Assembly (NCBI RefSeq): GCF_900120295.1
Contig: NZ_LT635470.1
Span: 558,001-622,000, forward strand
Length of the DNA stretch: 64,000 bases
Source of the DNA: Blautia sp. Marseille-P3201T
GTDB lineage: Bacteria; Bacillota; Clostridia; Lachnospirales; Lachnospiraceae
Direction of reading: 5' to 3'
The position numbers and the translations under genes were made by a program. Under the pieces are notes generated by a model that was given only the letters and a program-made list of their open reading frames with translations, did not search any database and was not told the DNA's origin. This document shows positions 1 to 9,504 of this stretch, piece by piece (position 1 is the first letter of the stretch; each line of letters starts with the position of its first letter).

Positions 1-1
1 T

Positions 2-388
2 GCAAAAAAAGGGCTTTCTTTTCAGCATCCCGCAAGTATTGCAGATTATTATATGGAACAGCTTCGTCATGAAGAACAAGAACTTTTAATCTGTATGATG
101 CTGGATACGAAAAATCATTTATTAGGAGATGAAATGATTTTTAAAGGAACGGTTAATAGTTCTCTAGCCAATCCCAGAGAGATTTTTCTCTCTGCTGTTT
201 CTTACCATGCAGTGGGAATTCTCTTAGTACATAACCATCCCAGCGGAGATTGTACACCCAGTGAGGCAGACATTTCTTTTACCCAGAGAATAAAAGAAGC
301 TGGTGAATTATTGGGAATTCCTTTACTGGATCATATTATTATTGGGGACTGCAAATATTTAAGCTTTCGTGAACAGGGGATTTTTTAA
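2..388 (+). CDS. radC: RadC-family JAB/MPN domain protein, 5' end outside window
   Basis: The frame is open to the left edge, so this is the C-terminal ~128 residues of a longer protein; a Met at base 53 is internal. The fragment carries the JAMM metal motif of RadC: HNHPSG followed by S and D in the SEAD stretch, which in this family binds a metal ion. RadC-like proteins were linked to DNA repair, but their biochemical role is unsettled. It ends 29 bp before mreB, on the same strand. radC upstream of mreB is the usual order in many Firmicutes, which supports the call. The family is certain; function is not. Confidence 0.9.
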   Translation, partial: AKKGLSFQHPASIADYYMEQLRHEEQELLICMMLDTKNHLLGDEMIFKGTVNSSLANPREIFLSAVSYHAVGILLVHNHPSGDCTPSEADISFTQRIKEAGELLGIPLLDHIIIGDCKYLSFREQGIF

Positions 389-416
389 ATGTTAAAAGAT
401 AAAGGGGAGCATTCAA

Positions 417-1406
417 ATGCTATTACACAAAACCTTTGGAGTAGACCTTGGAACAAGCACAATAAAAATTTATGCACAAGATAAAGATACTATTATTACA
501 GAAAAAAACATGATAGCCATTCGAAACCAAAATCAGATTTTGGCAGTAGGAAATGAGGCATATAAGATTTTTGAAAAAAATCCGTCTAATGTATCTGTAA
601 TTTCTCCTATGGCTTATGGAAAAATTGCAGATATCAATCATACTGAGATGGTTTTACAGGCTTTACTTGAAAAGATAAATGCAGGTGGTTTATTTAATAA
701 CAATTTATACCTGGCTGTTCCTTCAGATTTATCAGAAATAGAGCAGCGTGCCTACTATACCATTGGAAATTCCAACAGAAAAAGTAAAATTTATATGATA
801 AACAAGACCATCGCTGATGCGGTGGCTCTTGGAATTCCTATCAATCATACAAAAGGAAGCATGATTGTCAATATAGGAGCGCAAAGTACAGAAATTTCTG
901 TAATTGAGAGAGGAAAAATCGTTTTAAGCAAAATTGTTGCCATGGGCGGAACTCAATTAAATGAAGCGATTGTAAATGAAGTACGAAAAAATTATAATCT
1001 TCATATTGGAAACAGAACGGCCCGAAGGCTGAAATTTTCTCTGGCATATTTAAAGGAAGATATCAAAGAAGCCAGAAAAATTGTAGGTGTTGACAGTCTT
1101 TCAGGTCTTCCCAGAGAGGGGATTATCCCTTCTGATATGATTTATGAAACAATTTTAGGACCGGTTCGCTCCATTTGTCAGGAAATTCGTTCTTTTTTAG
1201 AAAGAACACCACCTCAAATTTACCAAAATATTCTGGAGGAAGGTATATTTCTTGCCGGAGGAACTACAAGAATTCCTGATATTGACTGGTTTTTAAGTCA
1301 GGAAACAGGGCAAAAGGTACGTTTATCCGGATATTATGAGCATTGCACCGTTTGCGGATTAAAAGAAATTATCGGAAACCGTACTTTACACAAGTGGGTT
1401 CAATAA
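417..1406 (+). CDS. mreB: Rod shape-determining protein MreB (divergent)
   Basis: Actin-like ATPase of 329 residues, which in this family forms membrane-associated filaments that guide cell-wall elongation. The N-terminal phosphate-1 loop is visible (GVDLGTSTIK) and the C-terminal adenosine motif reads LAGGTTRIPD. The phosphate-2 loop, usually DIGGGTT, reads NIGAQST here from Asn152, so one normally conserved acidic residue and two glycines are replaced. The gene is followed within 30 bp by mreC and is part of the shape operon. The position strongly supports MreB; the altered loop leaves open whether ATP turnover is normal. Confidence 0.9.
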   Translation: MLLHKTFGVDLGTSTIKIYAQDKDTIITEKNMIAIRNQNQILAVGNEAYKIFEKNPSNVSVISPMAYGKIADINHTEMVLQALLEKINAGGLFNNNLYLAVPSDLSEIEQRAYYTIGNSNRKSKIYMINKTIADAVALGIPINHTKGSMIVNIGAQSTEISVIERGKIVLSKIVAMGGTQLNEAIVNEVRKNYNLHIGNRTARRLKFSLAYLKEDIKEARKIVGVDSLSGLPREGIIPSDMIYETILGPVRSICQEIRSFLERTPPQIYQNILEEGIFLAGGTTRIPDIDWFLSQETGQKVRLSGYYEHCTVCGLKEIIGNRTLHKWVQ

Positions 1407-1432
1407 CAAAAAGAAAAGCTGAGGTTTTAAAC

Positions 1433-2293
1433 ATGAAAAAGAAGCGTAGTTGGACATTTAAAAGTAAACATGTCCTGATAGCCATGAGTTTAATCTGTAT
1501 TAGTCTTATGATTTTTGCAGCGGCAGTAAAATTTCCCGTTGCACCTATAAGAAATGCAGCAGGCTATATCATTGTTCCTTTTCAAAAAGGAATTAACCAA
1601 ATCGGAAAAGTTCTGGATAATGCAACAGCGGGATTTCAGGACAAACAATCATTAGTAAAAGAAAATAAAAAACTTCAGAAAAAAGTAGATGAACTGACTG
1701 CAGAAAACAGCCGTCTCACACAAGGCTTGACGGAATTGGAAAGTTTACAGGAGCTTTATCAGTTGGATCAAAGCTACAGTGAATATGATAAAGTAGCTGC
1801 CAATGTAATTTCTATGGATGCCGGAAATTGGTTTTCTAATTTTACCATTGATAAGGGTACAGAAGATGGAATTCAGAAAGACTGCAATGTAATTGCCGGA
1901 AGCGGTCTGGTAGGAATTGTAACCGAAGTGGGAAAAAACTGGGCAACTGTGCGATCTATTATTGATGATACCAGCAATGTCAGTGCCATGACTATGAGTA
2001 CGTCTGACCGCTGCATTGTAGCAGGAGATTTGCGGCTAATAGACGAGGGAAAACTTCAATTTATTCATTTGAAAGATGAGGATGATAAAATTCAGGAGGG
2101 TGAAAAAATTGTCACTTCCGATGTCAGCGATAAATTTTTAAAAGGTATTCTCATCGGATATGTCAGCGATATCAAAGAAGATCCCAATAATCTGACAAAG
2201 ACGGGAACGTTGACACCTGCTGTGGATTTCGAACATCTAAGTGAAGTTTTGGTAATCAAAGAACTGAAACAGCAGAAAGGGGATGCCGAATGA
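1433..2293 (+). CDS. mreC: Rod shape-determining protein MreC
   Basis: 286 residues. The ATG at 1433 is chosen because GAGG lies about 8 bases before it and the protein then begins with a basic stretch (MKKKRSWTFKSK) and one membrane segment at residues ~12-30, as expected for MreC. A coiled-coil region (residues ~65-105, rich in K/E/L) follows, then the beta-rich extracellular domain. MreC is a scaffold linking MreB filaments to the wall synthases outside the membrane. Its stop overlaps the mreD start by 4 bp (ATGA), indicating translational coupling. Confidence 0.95.
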   Translation: MKKKRSWTFKSKHVLIAMSLICISLMIFAAAVKFPVAPIRNAAGYIIVPFQKGINQIGKVLDNATAGFQDKQSLVKENKKLQKKVDELTAENSRLTQGLTELESLQELYQLDQSYSEYDKVAANVISMDAGNWFSNFTIDKGTEDGIQKDCNVIAGSGLVGIVTEVGKNWATVRSIIDDTSNVSAMTMSTSDRCIVAGDLRLIDEGKLQFIHLKDEDDKIQEGEKIVTSDVSDKFLKGILIGYVSDIKEDPNNLTKTGTLTPAVDFEHLSEVLVIKELKQQKGDAE

Positions 2294-2823
2294 GAGTCAA
2301 GCGAAGAGTAGCAGAAGCTGTTATTATCTTATTATGCTTTATTTTACAGGGAACTGTTTTCCAGACACTGTCTATTGGCTCTATTACGCCCAATCTCCTG
2401 CTGATTATTACAGTTTCTTTGGGATTTATGCAGGGAAAGATATCAGGACTTTGGATTGGCTTTTTCTGCGGTATTTTACAGGATATTTTTTATGGAAATC
2501 TTTTAGGTTTCTATGCTTTAATCTATCTGTGCATCGGCTATGCCGCCGGATGCTGCTGTAAAATTTTTTACGATGAGGAAATCCGTGTTCCCATGCTGTT
2601 AGTAGCTGTGGGAGATTTGTTATATGGCACAATGGTTTATGGGATGCAGTTTCTGATGCGGGGACGTCTGGAATTTTTCTATTATTTTGGAAGATTTATT
2701 ATTCCTGAGATGCTGTATACCGTATTGATAACTGTTATTCTTTATAAACTTTTATTTAAATTAAACAAGAAAATGACAGAACTGGAAATGAAAGAGAGAG
2801 ATTCCATTTGGCTAAGAAAATAA
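2290..2823 (+). CDS. mreD: Rod shape-determining protein MreD
   Basis: 177-residue hydrophobic protein with about five predicted membrane helices and a short basic/acidic tail. It matches MreD in size, composition and place (between mreC and a PBP2). MreD is an integral membrane partner of MreC in the elongasome. Sequence similarity in this family is low, so the position carries most of the weight. The 3' end overlaps the start of the PBP2 gene by 16 bp. Confidence 0.9.
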   Translation: MRVKRRVAEAVIILLCFILQGTVFQTLSIGSITPNLLLIITVSLGFMQGKISGLWIGFFCGILQDIFYGNLLGFYALIYLCIGYAAGCCCKIFYDEEIRVPMLLVAVGDLLYGTMVYGMQFLMRGRLEFFYYFGRFIIPEMLYTVLITVILYKLLFKLNKKMTELEMKERDSIWLRK

Positions 2824-5702
2824 AAAAAATATTGAAAAAAATCGGGTTAAAAAGAACTACTGTACTTATTTTAGTATTTTGTATTCTGTTTGGAATATTA
2901 TTGCAGAGACTTTTTTCTCTGCAGATCATTCACGGAAAAGAATATGCAGATAATTTTAATTTGAGTATTACAAAGGAACGAACTTTAAAAGGAACCAGAG
3001 GAATTATCTTTGATAGAAACGGAAAGCCGCTTGCCTATAACCAGCTTTCCTATTCTGTTATTCTGGAAGATAATGGGACATATGAAACTACCCGAGAGAG
3101 AAATCTTACTTTAAACCATATTGCTTATGAAATTCTCAATATATTAAAAAAGCATAATGAAACTTTAAGTGTGGACTTTCATATTATTCTGGATGAAGAG
3201 GGTAATTATGCCTTCGACACTACTGGTTTTAATCTCAATCGTTTTAAAGCCGATGTATATGGACAGGCAAATATCGAAAAGCTGAAAAAAGAAGAGCTCA
3301 ATGCAACTCCGGATAAAATGATAGCGGATATGTCTAATGAAAAACGCTTTGGACTTATCAATGAAGAAAAGCCCTATACAAAGGAAGAGTTGGAAAAATA
3401 TGGACTTCCGGAAAGCTTTACAAAAGAAGAAACTCTGGATATTCTTAAAATCCGCTATATTCTTTCTACAAACAGCTTTAAAAAATATGTTCCTGTAACA
3501 TTAGCTACCAATGTCAGTGAAGAAACCGTAGCAGAAATTATGGAACGCAAAGATGATCTTCAAGGTGTTGACATAGAAGAAGACTCTATCCGTGTTTATG
3601 ATGATGCAGAAGCTTTTGCTCCTATTATCGGTTATACAGGGAAAGCAGATGCAGAGGAGCTGGAAACTTTAAAAAAAGAAGGTTATAAATATTCTGCAGA
3701 TGCAGTTATTGGTAAAACCGGTATTGAAAAAATAATGGAAACACAATTGCGAGGAACGGATGGCTCGGATAAAGTCCTTGTTGATACTATGGGAAAAGCT
3801 TTGGAAACTGTCAAAAATTCCAGAAAAAATCCCAAATCCGGAAATAATATTTATTTAACACTGGATAAGGATTTACAGCGTATCTGTTATGAAGTTCTAG
3901 AACAGAAAATTGCCGGTATTTTAGTTTCTAATATTATTAATGCAAAAGAATTCAAGGTAGAAGAAGGAATGGATACGGCAGCGATTAAAACGCCTATCTA
4001 TGATGTATATAATGCATTAATTGAAAACAGTGTGTTAGATATCAGCCATTTTAAAGAAGAAGATGCAACAGAGCTGGAAAAAACAGTTTATGGTGTTTTT
4101 CAGCAACAACAGGAATATGTTTTTCAACAGATAAAAGAGGAACTTACAAAGGAAAATCCTACAGCGTATAAAGATCTTCCAAAAGAAATGCAGGAATACC
4201 AGAGCTATATTGTCAATGAATTTCTGACACAGAAGAAAGAGATTTTATCTATGGATGCCATTGACGCTGCAGATCCTACTTACATTGCATGGTCTAAGGA
4301 TGAAAGTATCAGTTTAAAAGAATTCCTGACTTATGCCGCCGGAAAAGACTGGATTGATATTTCACAGTTTTCCGCTGAGGGAGATTATCTGGATTCTAAT
4401 CAGGTATATACAGCCTTAGCTGACTATCTTACCAGCTCCCTTGCAGAAGATTTAGGATTTTCTAAAATTGTTTATAAATACATGCTTCAGTCTGATATGA
4501 TTTCAGGTACACAGCTTTGTATGCTTTTGTACGATCAAGGGGTTTTAGAAGCAGATGAAACAACTTATAATGCCTTGAAATCCGGTTCTATGAAAGCGTA
4601 TAATTTTATGATAGAAAAAATCAATAATTTGGAAATTACACCTGCACAGCTTGCTTTGGATCCATGTTCCGGTTCTGTAGTAATTACAGATGTTAAATCC
4701 GGTGAAACACTTGCCTGCGTTACTTATCCGGGGTATGATAATAATCGTCTGGCAAATAACATGGATACAGAATATTTTGCAAAGCTTTCTCAGGACTTAT
4801 CAAGACCATTTTATAATAAAGCAACCCAGCAGCTGACAGCTCCCGGATCTACATTTAAAATTGTAACTGCTGTAGCCGGTATGGAAGAGGGCATTGTAGA
4901 CAGCAACTATGGTGTTGTATGTAACGGACAGTTTGATAAAATTGCAAATGGTCCTTACTGCTGGAACCGCTCCGGACACGGATATATGAATGTAGTATCT
5001 GGTATTACAAATTCCTGTAACGTATTTATGGGACAGGTTGCTTATGATTTAGGAACAGATAAAAACGGCAGTTTTTCTGATGCCCTTGGTATTGATAAGC
5101 TTCAAAAATATGCAAATATGTTTTTGTTAAATGAAAAATCCGGCTTGGAAATTACCGAAGCTTCTCCTCAGATTTCAGAAGAAGATGCTATTCGTACTTC
5201 CTTTGGACAGGCGAAGAACAATATGACAACTTCCCAGTTAGCCAGATATGTAACAACTATTGCCAGTCGGGGAACCAACTATGAGCTTACCCTTTTTGAT
5301 AAAGCAACAGATGCTGACGGTAACCTGGTAGAGGACTACCAGCCAACAGTAAAAGGTGAAATGGACGTTGCAGACAGCACTTGGGATGCTGTGCATCAAG
5401 GTATGCGTGGTGTCGCAAAAAATAGTACTATTTTAAGTTCTATGAAACTTTCTGTTGCCGGAAAAACTGGTACAGCTCAGGAGGATATGAGCCGACCGTC
5501 CCACGGTCTCTTTGTTGGATTTGCTCCTTATGAAAATCCTGAAGTGGGCGTGGCAGTCCGCATTGGTAACGGATATTCTTCCGGTAATGCGGTAAGTGTA
5601 GCAAAAGATATTCTCAACTATAAGTACAATTTTGCAGATGAATCCGAGATTGTTACAGGTGCAGCAACTGCCAGTGACACAACAACAACGCATAACGACT
5701 AA
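2808..5702 (+). CDS. mrdA: Class B penicillin-binding protein 2 (peptidoglycan transpeptidase)
   Basis: 964 residues from a TTG start inside the end of mreD, with a GAGAGAG stretch about 7 bases upstream. One membrane anchor (residues ~17-35) is followed by the PBP dimerisation domain (GTRGIIFDRNGKPLAYN) and the transpeptidase domain with all three motifs: SxxK at Ser681 (GSTFK), SxN at Ser736 (SCN) and KTG at Lys886. It cross-links peptidoglycan during elongation as partner of RodA. It is longer than a typical ~650-700-residue PBP2 because of a ~250-residue charged insertion (about residues 360-610) inside the transpeptidase region. Confidence 0.93.
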   Translation: MAKKIKKILKKIGLKRTTVLILVFCILFGILLQRLFSLQIIHGKEYADNFNLSITKERTLKGTRGIIFDRNGKPLAYNQLSYSVILEDNGTYETTRERNLTLNHIAYEILNILKKHNETLSVDFHIILDEEGNYAFDTTGFNLNRFKADVYGQANIEKLKKEELNATPDKMIADMSNEKRFGLINEEKPYTKEELEKYGLPESFTKEETLDILKIRYILSTNSFKKYVPVTLATNVSEETVAEIMERKDDLQGVDIEEDSIRVYDDAEAFAPIIGYTGKADAEELETLKKEGYKYSADAVIGKTGIEKIMETQLRGTDGSDKVLVDTMGKALETVKNSRKNPKSGNNIYLTLDKDLQRICYEVLEQKIAGILVSNIINAKEFKVEEGMDTAAIKTPIYDVYNALIENSVLDISHFKEEDATELEKTVYGVFQQQQEYVFQQIKEELTKENPTAYKDLPKEMQEYQSYIVNEFLTQKKEILSMDAIDAADPTYIAWSKDESISLKEFLTYAAGKDWIDISQFSAEGDYLDSNQVYTALADYLTSSLAEDLGFSKIVYKYMLQSDMISGTQLCMLLYDQGVLEADETTYNALKSGSMKAYNFMIEKINNLEITPAQLALDPCSGSVVITDVKSGETLACVTYPGYDNNRLANNMDTEYFAKLSQDLSRPFYNKATQQLTAPGSTFKIVTAVAGMEEGIVDSNYGVVCNGQFDKIANGPYCWNRSGHGYMNVVSGITNSCNVFMGQVAYDLGTDKNGSFSDALGIDKLQKYANMFLLNEKSGLEITEASPQISEEDAIRTSFGQAKNNMTTSQLARYVTTIASRGTNYELTLFDKATDADGNLVEDYQPTVKGEMDVADSTWDAVHQGMRGVAKNSTILSSMKLSVAGKTGTAQEDMSRPSHGLFVGFAPYENPEVGVAVRIGNGYSSGNAVSVAKDILNYKYNFADESEIVTGAATASDTTTTHND

Positions 5703-5759
5703 ACAGAAATCTGTAGAGCACATACGAAAAAGAAAAAGAGGGTATCAGGAGGATTTTGT

Positions 5760-6548
5760 ATGAGTGAAATTATTGTAATTACGTCTGGAAAAGGCGGTGT
5801 GGGTAAAACCACAGTGACAGCAAATATCGGTTTGGGATTGGCAAAACTGAACAAGAAAGTAGTTGTAGTCGATACCGATATCGGACTTCGAAATCTGGAT
5901 GTTGTTCTGGGATTAGAAAACCGCATTGTCTATAATCTTATCGATGTAATTGAGGGAAGCTGTCGGATGAAGCAGGCGCTTATTCGAGACAAGCAGTGTG
6001 ATAATCTGTTTTTACTGCCTTCCGCTCAGACAAAAGATAAAACTGCCATCACACCGGAACAAATGGTAAAATTAACAGAGGCACTATCGGAAGAATTTGA
6101 TTATATTCTTTTAGATTGTCCTGCCGGAATTGAGCAAGGGTTTAAAAATGCTATTGCAGGAGCAAGCAGAGCAATTGTGGTAACTACTCCGGAAGTTTCG
6201 GCTATTCGCGATGCAGACAGGATTATAGGACTTCTGCAGGCAAACGAAATGCCGCAAATTCAATTAGTCATTAACCGCCTTCGTATGGATATGATTAAAC
6301 GTGGAGAAATGATGTCAGTGGAAGATGTGTCCGAAATTCTTGCCGTAGATTTATTGGGCGCTATTCCCGATGACGAAGCAGTAGTCATTGCAACCAATCA
6401 GGGAGAACCTCTATGCGGTAAGGACTCCCTGTCAGGAAAAGCCTTTGAAAATATTTGCAGGAGAATATCGGGAGAAGACGTTCCCCTTATGGAATTTAGA
6501 ACAAAAAAAGGTGTTTTCAAACGAATTTCCGGTATTTTCAAAAAATAG
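5760..6548 (+). CDS. minD: Septum site-determining ATPase MinD
   Basis: 262 residues with the deviant Walker A motif GKGGVGKTT at residues 10-18, the switch region DTDIGLRNLD and a C-terminal amphipathic basic helix (FRTKKGVFKRISGIFKK) that targets the membrane. MinD oscillates or polarises on the membrane and positions the division site. The start has AGGAGG about 7 bases upstream. It follows PBP2 after 57 bp and precedes minE. No minC lies between PBP2 and minD, where many related genomes carry one. Confidence 0.95.
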   Translation: MSEIIVITSGKGGVGKTTVTANIGLGLAKLNKKVVVVDTDIGLRNLDVVLGLENRIVYNLIDVIEGSCRMKQALIRDKQCDNLFLLPSAQTKDKTAITPEQMVKLTEALSEEFDYILLDCPAGIEQGFKNAIAGASRAIVVTTPEVSAIRDADRIIGLLQANEMPQIQLVINRLRMDMIKRGEMMSVEDVSEILAVDLLGAIPDDEAVVIATNQGEPLCGKDSLSGKAFENICRRISGEDVPLMEFRTKKGVFKRISGIFKK

Positions 6549-6565
6549 AAGAAGGAGGATTAGGA

Positions 6566-6829
6566 ATGTTTCGATTTCCATGCAGACCATCCGGTTTTGT
6601 TGCAAAAGACCGTTTGAAGCTGCTCCTTACTTCTGAGCGGCTGGAATGTAGTCCACAAATGATGACCATGCTGCAAAATGATTTAATCCGTGCTGTAAAT
6701 AAATATTTTGCCGTACACGAACAAAAAGTAGAAATCCGCTATCGCAAAGATACGGCTACGGTAACAGCATCTATTCCCTTACAGACGGATATTAAAAATT
6801 CATCTCCGGGCATGCTGTTTCAGAGATGA
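6566..6829 (+). CDS. minE: Cell division topological specificity factor MinE
   Basis: 87 residues. The segment VAKDRLKLLLTSERLECSPQ matches the MinE anti-MinCD region, followed by the topological specificity part (QNDLIRAVNKYFAVHEQKVE). MinE stimulates MinD ATPase and displaces it from the membrane. A strong ribosome binding site (GAAGGAGGA) precedes the ATG. The gene starts 17 bp after minD, so the two are co-transcribed. The N-terminal membrane-binding stretch FRFPCRPSG is short but typical. Confidence 0.93.
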   Translation: MFRFPCRPSGFVAKDRLKLLLTSERLECSPQMMTMLQNDLIRAVNKYFAVHEQKVEIRYRKDTATVTASIPLQTDIKNSSPGMLFQR

Positions 6830-6871
6830 TGAAAGGAAACTTTAAAGACAAGAAGAAAAATAGGTGTTTTC

Positions 6872-8002
6872 ATGATTAGACAATACAAATTACGAGATTA
6901 CAACTTCAGATTGGTAATTGTTCTTATTGCATTGACCTCTATGGGGGTTTTGCTGGTAGGAAGCGCAGATCCGAGTTTACAGAAAAAACAGTTTTTAGGA
7001 ATGATTTTAGGCCTTATTGTCATGGTAATTGTTTCTCTCATTGATTTTAGCTGGATTTTAAATTTCACTTGGATTATGTATGGTGGAAATATTATTTTGC
7101 TGATTTTAGTAAAAATAATAGGAACTGACGTAAATGGAGCACGACGCTGGCTAAGTATCGGAGGTTTTCAGTTTCAACCCACAGAATTGGCAAAAATTAT
7201 TTTAATCCTATTCTTTGCCAAATTTTTTATGGACCATGAAGAAGACTTAAATACTCTGCGGACAATAGTAAAAGCCGTTGTCCTGCTTGCCATTCCGTTG
7301 TCTTTAATTTTATCACAGCCGGACTTGAAAAATACCATTACGGTTGCTATACTTTTTTGTATCATGATTTATGTTGCAGGATTGAGCTACAAAATTATCG
7401 GCGGTATTCTTTTAATTTCAGTACCTATGGTAATTGTTTTCCTGTTTATTGTTGTACAGCCTGACCAAAAATTACTTGATGATTACCAGCGTGATAGAAT
7501 TATGGCTTTCTTAAACTCAGAAGATGATGCGTATTCTGATGATGTTTTACAGCAGGAAAACTCTGTAACAGCCATTGGCTCCGGACAACTTACAGGAAAA
7601 GGACTTAACAACAATGAAGTAGCATCTGCCAACAAGGGAAATTTTGTTTCTGAAAATCAGACAGACTTTATTTTCTCTGTGGCAGGAGAGGAGCTGGGAT
7701 TTATTGGCTGTACTGCCATTTTACTTATGCTGTTTTTAGTGATTTTGGAATGTATCCGTGTCAGTCTTCGGGCAAAGGATGCTTCGGGCAAGCTCATCTG
7801 CTGCGGTATTGCATCTTTAGTGGGAATACAGACGTTCATCAATATCGCCGTAGTAACAAAAATTCTGCCAAACACCGGAACACCCCTTCCCTTTGTCAGC
7901 TATGGACTGACCTCTATTGTCAGCCTTTACATTGGAATGGGACTTGTGTTAAATGTGGGATTACAAAAATATAGAACTTACAGGGAGGTTGAAAAATCAT
8001 GA
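6872..8002 (+). CDS. rodA: RodA, SEDS-family peptidoglycan glycosyltransferase
   Basis: 376 residues with about ten predicted membrane helices. The C-terminal signature GTPLPFVSYGLTSIVSLYIG is typical of FtsW/RodA, and ARRWLSIGGFQFQPTELAK is the conserved cytoplasmic/extracellular stretch. RodA polymerises glycan strands from lipid II together with the PBP2 encoded upstream. The operon context with mreBCD argues for RodA rather than FtsW or SpoVE. Its stop overlaps the next start by 4 bp. Confidence 0.93.
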   Translation: MIRQYKLRDYNFRLVIVLIALTSMGVLLVGSADPSLQKKQFLGMILGLIVMVIVSLIDFSWILNFTWIMYGGNIILLILVKIIGTDVNGARRWLSIGGFQFQPTELAKIILILFFAKFFMDHEEDLNTLRTIVKAVVLLAIPLSLILSQPDLKNTITVAILFCIMIYVAGLSYKIIGGILLISVPMVIVFLFIVVQPDQKLLDDYQRDRIMAFLNSEDDAYSDDVLQQENSVTAIGSGQLTGKGLNNNEVASANKGNFVSENQTDFIFSVAGEELGFIGCTAILLMLFLVILECIRVSLRAKDASGKLICCGIASLVGIQTFINIAVVTKILPNTGTPLPFVSYGLTSIVSLYIGMGLVLNVGLQKYRTYREVEKS

Positions 8003-8394
8003 ACATCGGATTGATTGCACATAACTCAAAGAAAAAACTAATGCAGAACTTTTGCATCGCATACAGAAATATTCTGTCTAAAAATACATTGTATGCCACA
8101 GGTACTACCGGAAGACTGATTGAAGAAGCTTCTAACCTGACTGTTCATAAATTTCTTGCAGGACATTTAGGCGGAGAACAACAGTTAGGGGCTATGATTG
8201 AACAAAATGAAATGGATTTAATCATCTACTTACGTGAGCCTTTAGCTCCCCAGAAGCAGGATCCGGATGTAAAGCGTATTTTTATGTTGTGCGATACTCA
8301 TAATATTCCTATGGCAACAAATCTGGCAACTGCGGAAATGATGATTCGTTCCTTAGGAAGAGGAGAGCTGGATTGGCGTGAAATGTATAAATAA
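7999..8394 (+). CDS. Methylglyoxal synthase-like protein with altered catalytic residues
   Basis: 131 residues aligning over the whole length with methylglyoxal synthase (MgsA), which converts dihydroxyacetone phosphate to methylglyoxal. The phosphate loop ATGTTGRLIEEA and DPDVK are present. However, residues that are Asp in characterised enzymes are changed: E. coli Asp71 of GGDQQ is Glu60 here (GGEQQ), Asp91 is Glu80 (REPL for DPL), His98 is Gln87, and Asp20 after His19 is Asn9. The Asp101 equivalent is kept (Asp90). It overlaps rodA by 4 bp and the next gene by 17 bp. It may be inactive or changed in activity; the fold assignment is secure. Confidence 0.8.
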   Translation: MNIGLIAHNSKKKLMQNFCIAYRNILSKNTLYATGTTGRLIEEASNLTVHKFLAGHLGGEQQLGAMIEQNEMDLIIYLREPLAPQKQDPDVKRIFMLCDTHNIPMATNLATAEMMIRSLGRGELDWREMYK

Positions 8395-9382
8395 AAAACG
8401 AAAAAAAGCAATCTTTTTAACATTAGCAGCTATAATTTTATTGCTCTTTGTGATTTTGGCTGTTGTGCTTTTTTTCAATCGTACAAATTTCAAAGAGGAA
8501 TTCCCCTATAACAAAAGTATACAAGCTTTTGGAACCTCTGCAAAAGAAGACGCTTTAGTAGCTCCGGGACTTGCCAGCAATCTCTGCGTTGGAGAAGACT
8601 TTACGCAAATGGAAGGCATTCAAAGCATTTCCGAAGAAATGGCCGGATTTTTTTCACTTTCCGAAAGAAGTATTCCCTTTTCCAATCATTTATATGAAAA
8701 AGTAGAACCCGGAAAAATAACACAGCTTATGACTGTTTTACTCGCTGCAGAACATTTAAATCCAGAAGAAGAAATTGTCATCGAAGAAGATGATCGAGTG
8801 TATGGAAAAGGAGTCAGGAGCTGTGGTCTTCGACAAGGATATCATGTTACTGTTAAACAGCTTTTGAATGCTGTAATTATTTCTTCGGCAGAGGATGCCT
8901 GCCAGGCTCTTGCCAGACTTACCAGCGGTTCTCAAGAAAGCTTTGTCAGTCTGATGAATGAAAAAGCAGCAGCGCTTGGTATGACCAATACACATTTTAC
9001 AAATGCTACAGGATATTCTTCGGAGGAGCAATATATTACAGTTTATGATATTTATTTGTTGCTCAATGAGTTTTTAAAATATCCGGATTTATTAAATGCC
9101 ATGTCCTTATCAGATTATACAATGAGCTACACTACGGAAAAAGGCGAGCTAAAACAGCAGTGGCTGGATGGGGATAATCTTTTTACAACAGGAAAGGTAA
9201 CAATCCCCAAAGATGTTACTATCTTAGGAGGAAAAACTTTCACTTCAAAATCCTCTAACTATGCAGCATTATTAACTCAAAATAATTATGGAGAATTTTA
9301 TATATCCATTGTATTTCATGCCAATACAGAAGGTGCGCTCATAGAAAGAATATCTGAGATGTTAACACAGACAAATAGATAA
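8378..9382 (+). CDS. S11 (D-Ala-D-Ala carboxypeptidase)-like protein lacking the catalytic serine and lysine
   Basis: 334 residues from a GTG start inside the previous gene, with AGGAAGAGGAGAG just upstream. One N-terminal membrane anchor (residues ~10-30) is followed by an extracytoplasmic S11-type domain. Family landmarks are recognisable (LGMTNTHFTNATGY and LGGKT) but the active site is gone: the SxxK motif reads KITQ (Lys113, Gln116) and KTG reads KTF (Lys286). The S11 protein at 39227-40144 in this same window keeps SLTK and KTG. Co-encoded with RodA/PBP2, it may have a non-enzymatic wall role; that is inference. Confidence 0.75.
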   Translation: MKCINKKRKKAIFLTLAAIILLLFVILAVVLFFNRTNFKEEFPYNKSIQAFGTSAKEDALVAPGLASNLCVGEDFTQMEGIQSISEEMAGFFSLSERSIPFSNHLYEKVEPGKITQLMTVLLAAEHLNPEEEIVIEEDDRVYGKGVRSCGLRQGYHVTVKQLLNAVIISSAEDACQALARLTSGSQESFVSLMNEKAAALGMTNTHFTNATGYSSEEQYITVYDIYLLLNEFLKYPDLLNAMSLSDYTMSYTTEKGELKQQWLDGDNLFTTGKVTIPKDVTILGGKTFTSKSSNYAALLTQNNYGEFYISIVFHANTEGALIERISEMLTQTNR

Positions 9383-9410
9383 AAAATCACTATATTTTTT
9401 TATTTTACCA

Positions 9411-9439
9411 TTGAATTTTCAAACAATATGCACTATAAT
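9411..9439 (+). promoter_or_regulatory. Sigma-A type promoter
   Basis: TTGAAT at 9411-9416 and TATAAT at 9434-9439 with a 17-base spacer, about 65 bases before the start of the P-loop gene at 9505. It separates that gene from the preceding shape operon. Confidence 0.75.
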
Positions 9440-9504
9440 TATTTTAACGATAACCACGTTTTTGGTAAATATACATATTACGTGCGGCTAAGGAGGAAAT
9501 TGCG